Shown: positions 58,783 to 64,000 of the stretch, piece after piece
Numbering within the stretch: the stretch's first letter is position 1
How the letters are laid out: each line of letters opens with the position of its first letter
Assembly (NCBI GenBank): GCA_039720395.1
Contig: CM077833.1
Coordinates: 12,275,133 to 12,339,132 of the forward strand
Reading direction: 5' to 3'
DNA length: 64,000 nt
Origin: Liquidambar formosana
Lineage: Eukaryota > Streptophyta > Magnoliopsida > Saxifragales > Altingiaceae
Notes under the pieces: model-generated
Told to the model about the DNA's origin: nothing
The model's input: the letters and a program-made list of their open reading frames with translations, nothing else
The model's database searches: none
Translations under genes and position numbers: made by a program

Positions 58783-59684
58783 TTAAGGTTTTCCCTTAAA
58801 CCAACAATCTTTGCCAACATGGCTACTTTTTCTTGCAAATACTACATTTTTGTTGTGTGAACTCCTCATTTCCTCTTCTTTCAAAATTATTTCTACCTCT
58901 TCCTCTTGTATTTCTTCCTCTACCTCTTCCATGTCTTCCACCTCTAGAAGATTCACCTCTGAATTTATCATAACTTGATGATTCCTTTTGAAAATTTTTT
59001 GAGCCAATATTTAGTTTATATTGAAAGGCACTTTGAATAGATTTTTCAAAATGCCTACTCAACCTTCTCTCATGTGCTTTAATAAAATTCATCAAGTCTT
59101 CAACATACAAAGAGTCTAGATCTTTAGTTTCTTCAATAATGGCAACAATTTGGTCATATCTTTATGGCAAACTAATGAGAATTTTTTCAACAACTCTTTG
59201 ATCAGTAATTTTTTTCCCTATAAGTTTTCATTCGATTCACAACCTCCATGAGTCTAGACAAATAATCTTTCAATTGCTCCTTTTCTTTTATTCTCATATT
59301 TTCAAAATCCCTTCTCAAGGATTAAAGTTTAATGGTTCTTACCTTCAACGAGCCCCAATACTCCTTGTGTAGAATATCCCAAGCCTCCTGTGCTGTTGTT
59401 GCATGGATAACTCTTGGAAAAATGGTGTCTGCAATCCCTTGCTGAATCAAACTTAGAGCTTTTGCATCCTTCTTCCTATGCTCCTTCAATTGTTGTTTCC
59501 AGGCAGCCGTTAAGGCATCTTCATCTTCTGGTTCATCATACCCATCTTCTACATACTCCCATAAATTATATGAAAGAAAAATAGTTTTCATCCTCAAACA
59601 CAAATGATCATAGTTATCTCCATTAATGATTAGAAATGAAGGTTGTTGAACACCCATAGTCTGGTTGCTTGAACTTGCCATCAC
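58783..59684 (-). pseudogene. copia gag
   Basis: It starts at ATG 59684 (the next codon is also ATG) and reads FLIINGDNYDHLCLRMKTIF, typical of copia Gag (UBN2/DUF4219 type), with IHATTAQEAWDILHKEYWGS. Frames break near 59322 (stop) and again before 59110. A Gly/Arg/Glu-rich stretch (HGRGRGRNTRGRGRN) precedes a zinc knuckle CSICKKK..SHVGKDCW that is split by a one-base frameshift at the A-run near 58845. Confidence 0.85.
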
Positions 59685-60100
59685 TATTGCCTTCGCCAGA
59701 GTGGTTTGCTATCAAGAATCTTTATGCCCAACTCTCAAATCTGACCTTGCTCTGATAGCACTTATGTTGACTTTTTAATCATCAATCAAACCATAAACAT
59801 CATGTAAACAAAGGGGATAAACAATGTTGAAGAACAGGCATAAAACAGATGAGAAAATGGCCAAAAAAACAGAGGAGAAAAGTTAGAACAGGGGTTGTAT
59901 TTTTACAGTAGTTCGTGGAGCTCCAACCTCCTACATAGCATGCATACATCCTTTCACATTTCAATACACCAAACAAAACCCACTAGGAGAGGTTCCCCAT
60001 ACAACACTTCGACACCTATTCTACCAACATACACAATACACAAGGTAGACAACAAAACATAAAGCATATTTTTGTAACAAACAAGGCATTAACTTTAACA

Positions 60101-62389
60101 AAACTCTGTCCTTTTGTAAACCAATATGCACCACACAACTTTTGGAAAAATTCACTTTTACCTTGAATCAATTTCAAAACATCTTAGGATCGGAGTCTCT
60201 TCACATTTCTAACTTCATTCCGACTAGGCTCATAGAAGATAATTGTATCATAAACAAATTGTAGATGCAATATTATATTATCGAACTATTGTAATTAACC
60301 AACTTTTAATCTATCTAAGCAAACCAACTTCTATAGCACTGATCAATAACCCATGCAAACGTCTAACCACAATTTTATATAAGACAACTGGGAGAGGATC
60401 CCATTCCCTCAACCTTTTTGAACTGAATTGAAAACTCCATAGTAGGCAAGCCATATATTCACCAAAATTGATATCGAGACCGAAGATAAGCATTCTTTGT
60501 TCCACTTTCTCCATGTATCCCCAATACCCATCTTCTATAAAACAATATCTAAGAAATCCCACTCAACATAGTTTTAGGCCTTTTTGAAGTCAACTTTGGA
60601 AATACAACACTTCTTCTTGGCTTTCTTCAAACATCCATAACCTCATTTGCTATCAAAACTCCATCTAAAATTTTCCTACCCCCTATAAGCATACTTGTTC
60701 TTCACTAATTTTATCAGAGACACCCTTTCATTCTTCTTGCTAGAATTTTTGCCATAATTTTATATACGCAGTAATTAAATTGATAGGCCTGAACTAATTC
60801 AATCCAATTGGACACAAGAACTTTGGGATAAAAACTATAAAGATTACATTAATCCCGTTTACTAATGTAGCATATCTAAGTATATATAACAATGGAGCTC
60901 CTTCCCAAAAGCTATTATGTTCTACCTTTGCAAAGGCCATGCCCTCTTTAAAAAACTGAAAGTAAACCTGTCTGGTCCTTGTGCCTTACCTCCATCAATC
61001 AATATTTGAAATTTCATTCCAAACTACTTTTGTGAAAAGTCTCTCTAACTATGATTTTTTTTTTAAAAAGATTTTTATCGTCACTCATATTCTTAATTAA
61101 AATTAAGATCTTCTACCTTTGGTCTCCTTCAATGTTCGGATGCAAATAATCTTTATAAAATCAACCACCCCATCTTCTATTAACTAAGGATCTTCATAGA
61201 CTATGCCACCAGTAAAATTTATTTTCTCTTATTCATCACTTAAGCATGAAAGTTTTTATGTTTATTCTTATCTCTTGTCTTCGGCCTCAACATCCTTGAC
61301 TGTTGTGTCTCTAAATGCTTTTAACTTCACTATTTGTAATCTTTATAGAGCATGATCATCTCCAACTTTTCTGCCTCTTTCTTGTTCTTCTTCTTCAGAT
61401 AACTTCCTACTTTTGTAAATTTTCTCTAAGACATCCAAAGATTGAATTCAGTCCTTAATTTTATCTTCCACATAACCAAAAACCTTCTTATTCCATTTGA
61501 TTAATGCATTTTTTAGTAATTGCAACTTTTTGAGAATGACATACCTCGCCCACCCCTGAACCTCTACTTCCTTTAAAAATTTTCAATTGGCTCCAAAAAT
61601 TTTGGGTGATCAAGCCGTACATCTAAAAACCCTGAAAGGCCTTGTCCCCAATCTAATTGATTGTACCCCAACAAAATGGGGCAATGATTTGATAGAGACT
61701 TTGGCAAGCCACATATATTGTTTAATCTCTAGACACACCTCTAAACTTGCATCTTTGACCAAAAATCTATCTAAACGACTCATATTGGCCACTTCTCTAT
61801 TATTGTACCATGTATACTTTCTATCCATCAAAGATGGGGTGGCATAGCTCTTGACACCCTCAAAATAGAAACATTTGACATAGCTCTTGACACCCTCTTA
61901 CACCCCTTTCCTTCCTCGCAAAATCTAACAATATTAAAATCCCTTTAAGGCACCATGGTCGTTTAGTAAAATAATTCTTGTTCCTTTCAATCCCCTCCCC
62001 GCCCTTCCCCCATTGCTAGGCATTCCTCTTTCTCTGTCATCAATTGGTGCATAAATAGCTAGCACCAATTACACATTCAAAATTTCCATTTTTATTCATC
62101 ACTACCACCAAAATAACCTTTTCACCACTAGTAGAATTATTTTTTATGAACATATCGATCTTCATTCCACACATATGCCACCTGATAGCCCATTCAATTT
62201 TTCCCACTCCCACCCTATATTTTTGTGACCCCAAATATGCCTCATACACTAATCATTTATCGATTTTAATTTTATTTATTGAATGCAAAATACGTCTACT
62301 TTCTTCCCCCTCAACAAACTTTGTAGCATTCTTTTCTTAACCTTATTCTCCTTACCCCTTACATTCCAATATAGTATCTTAATTCTCAT
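60101..62389 (-). pseudogene. LINE (L1-type) ORF2: endonuclease and RT, N-terminal part
   Basis: It starts at ATG 62389 with MRIKILYWNVRGKENKVKKR, the L1 apurinic-type endonuclease start. The end of the endonuclease is clear at 61831-61610 (RKYTWYNNREVANMSRLDRFLV). RT text GFLRYCFIEDGYWGYMEKVE and the WDPLPVVLYKIVV block (from RQGDPLSP) is at 60562-60330. Near 60260 the palm motif reads LQFVYDTIIF instead of FADDT, so a catalytic Asp is gone. Many stops. The upstream 62390-62640 is C-rich/G-rich and may be the inter-ORF or 5' region. Confidence 0.8.
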
Positions 62390-62640
62390 TATCCCCCCCC
62401 CCCCATACACACCCTTCGAGCCTCCCACCCTTCATGAATCTTCTTTACTCATGCTCAATCTCATTCACCTTCTTTCATTCTTTCCTATTCTCTTTTTTCC
62501 ATATTTATCAATTTCCCTACAATTTCCTATTCATTACCCTCACATCCATTCCCTACCATTTTCCTTAAATTCTAGGTTTCCTTTGTTTCTTCTAAAATGA
62601 ACTTATTCCACTCCACATTACTCGAATCTGATCACCACCT

Positions 62641-64000
62641 CAATCTTCTTCTCTTTCTTTGTCACACTCAAAATTAAAGAGCCAGGATCAAATGTAATTA
62701 AAATGGATTTAATTTAATAAAAATGGTTAAATAAGTATGGGTGGTATATAAAAATTTTCAAAGTATATAAAATTTTTTGCATAACCCATCCGTATATGGA
62801 TCATATCTTCAAAATCGATCTATGTCATGTTATAACCATTTATACGAAATAAATTGCAACCATCCACTTGTGGTATCCTAACATGCATCATAATCCACAT
62901 AGTAACCAATCATTAACAAATTTAAAAAAAAAAAGGGAGGGGGGTTTATAATCACATTACATCTCCCAAGGCCTTTGGCCAAACCAAATCCAAATTAAAT
63001 ACATATTCCACAAAATTATCCAAATAAAATATAGCTTAATTTCCATCAAGATTTATTCATCTAGAGCATGCATGCATCCATCCACGCATAGTAGCATAAC
63101 CTAATTCGTATCTCCCATCTCTAGTAATATCTGAAAACATGTTAGGGAAATAGGGGTAAATTCAACCACTCAGTAGATACAATTTTCATAATGATAAACC
63201 AAGGCACGATAATAACAAAACCAAGTATCATACTAAAAATATATACTAATCACATATATATGTCATTTATTAAATACCAGTTATATCATAATGCAAATGT
63301 AGAATGCCATGCATGTGACTCCCATGCCTAATTTAATTATTCTATTAATTACCAAGCTTTCCTTGAAGGGGCATCACGCACAAAATAAGGGGAGTGGCTC
63401 ATCGCCAAAATTCAGGACAACACCTTAGTAGCCTAGGACTATTGGAGGGGGGACACATAACTGTAATTCCAACTCCAATAACCCTTTATTTTTTTTTGCA
63501 AAAAAGAAAAAAAAAAGTTATTAAATCAATTTTCAATGCATTGTTATACCAACAGAAAATGAGATATGGTTATGCCAACCAAAGTAATATCCCCATAAAA
63601 TAACAAAATAAGATCTGAAACATAATTTAACCATTTTAATTGTTGTGCATTTCAACTCATATAATTGTTCTAAAAATTACAGAAAATGAAACATCCAAAT
63701 ATTTCACATAATTATTCCAAAAACTATATAATAAGGATAAACTTACCAAACACGTATTTATGATTCTACTGACAAAATCAAAATTAAAACCTATGTCTAA
63801 AAATGTAAATTTAATTTGTACCCATTACATGTAAACCTTACATATACATATTTAACCCAAAATATATAGAATATAATTGGTCATGTTACAAACATACATA
63901 AAAAGTGAAAAATATGCCCCTCATTATCACAACTATGATTTAAAATCATGAAAATTGCATTGATTTAAAATCACAAAAATTGCACCTACCTTATGATGGA
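62641..64000. other. AT-rich intergenic DNA
   Basis: No supported gene or element. Its layout loosely resembles 41100-42480 in places. Confidence 0.45.

Larger units (their letters stand above)
55252..60100 (-). mobile_element. Complete but dead Ty1/copia retrotransposon
   Basis: Two LTRs of 336 bp each (55252-55587 and 59765-60100) start TGTTG and end TTTAACA. About 23 mismatches between them were counted by eye (about 93% identity). The flanks TAACT (55247-55251) and AAACT (60101-60105) are a near-perfect target duplication. On the minus strand the PBS region reads TGCTATCAGAGC beside the 5' LTR, one mismatch from the usual initiator-Met primer site. A purine tract AAGGGGGAA abuts the 3' LTR. 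Gene order gag, protease, integrase, RT, RNase H is the copia order. It sits inside the RT region of a LINE. Confidence 0.95.

Overview
The window looks like an intergenic, heterochromatin-type stretch of a flowering-plant nuclear genome, more likely a eudicot or other non-grass (AT-rich intergenic DNA, Tat-lineage Ty3/gypsy elements, L1 LINE, tRNA-derived SINE, MITEs). I cannot name the species. I find no intact host gene; nearly everything recognisable is a transposable element, many nested.

Region by region. (1) From the left edge to 17342 lies element A, a decayed Tat-lineage Ty3/gypsy retrotransposon on the minus strand. It has gag-protease-RT-RNase H-integrase between about 11022 and 4184, and an oppositely oriented plant-mobile-domain (PMD) ORF at 1104-3847. 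That ORF is cut by an LTR ending at 1099 and by a solo LTR at 1138-2797. A's 5' LTR (11122-17342) is split by another solo LTR at 12063-15328. (2) From 17601 to 39150 lies element B, a complete relative of A on the plus strand (21.5 kb with inserts, 5-bp target duplication CACGG). B has about 3.3-kb LTRs, the 5' one split by a reversed solo LTR at 20184-22791. Its gag-pol (24252-31380) is in one frame but broken by stops. After pol comes a 4.5-kb region holding two antisense genes: a PMD ORF (33009 to 31723) and a small three-exon gene (33899 to 33483). Hairpin-rich repeats and an 80-bp tandem array follow, just before the 3' LTR. (3) 17343-17600 plus 39156-41000 is the DNA into which A and B inserted, a tandemly duplicated CACTA-like sequence. 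(4) 41000-54300 is AT-rich DNA with microsatellites, a Stowaway-like MITE holding a smaller TTAA-flanked palindrome, a SINE, a LINE RNase H relic and a Tourist-like MITE. (5) 54350-62389 is a minus-strand L1-type LINE relic interrupted by a complete but dead Ty1/copia element (55252-60100). (6) 62640-64000 holds nothing I recognise.

The most interesting structure is the antisense module of element B. It contains a small gene whose two phase-0 GT-AG introns can persist in a retroelement only because they are antisense to the genomic RNA. Each antisense gene has, upstream, a GC-rich near-palindrome that also sits at a fixed place in the LTR promoters (about 705 bp from the LTR start and about 187 bp before the TATA box). 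This suggests a shared regulatory element.
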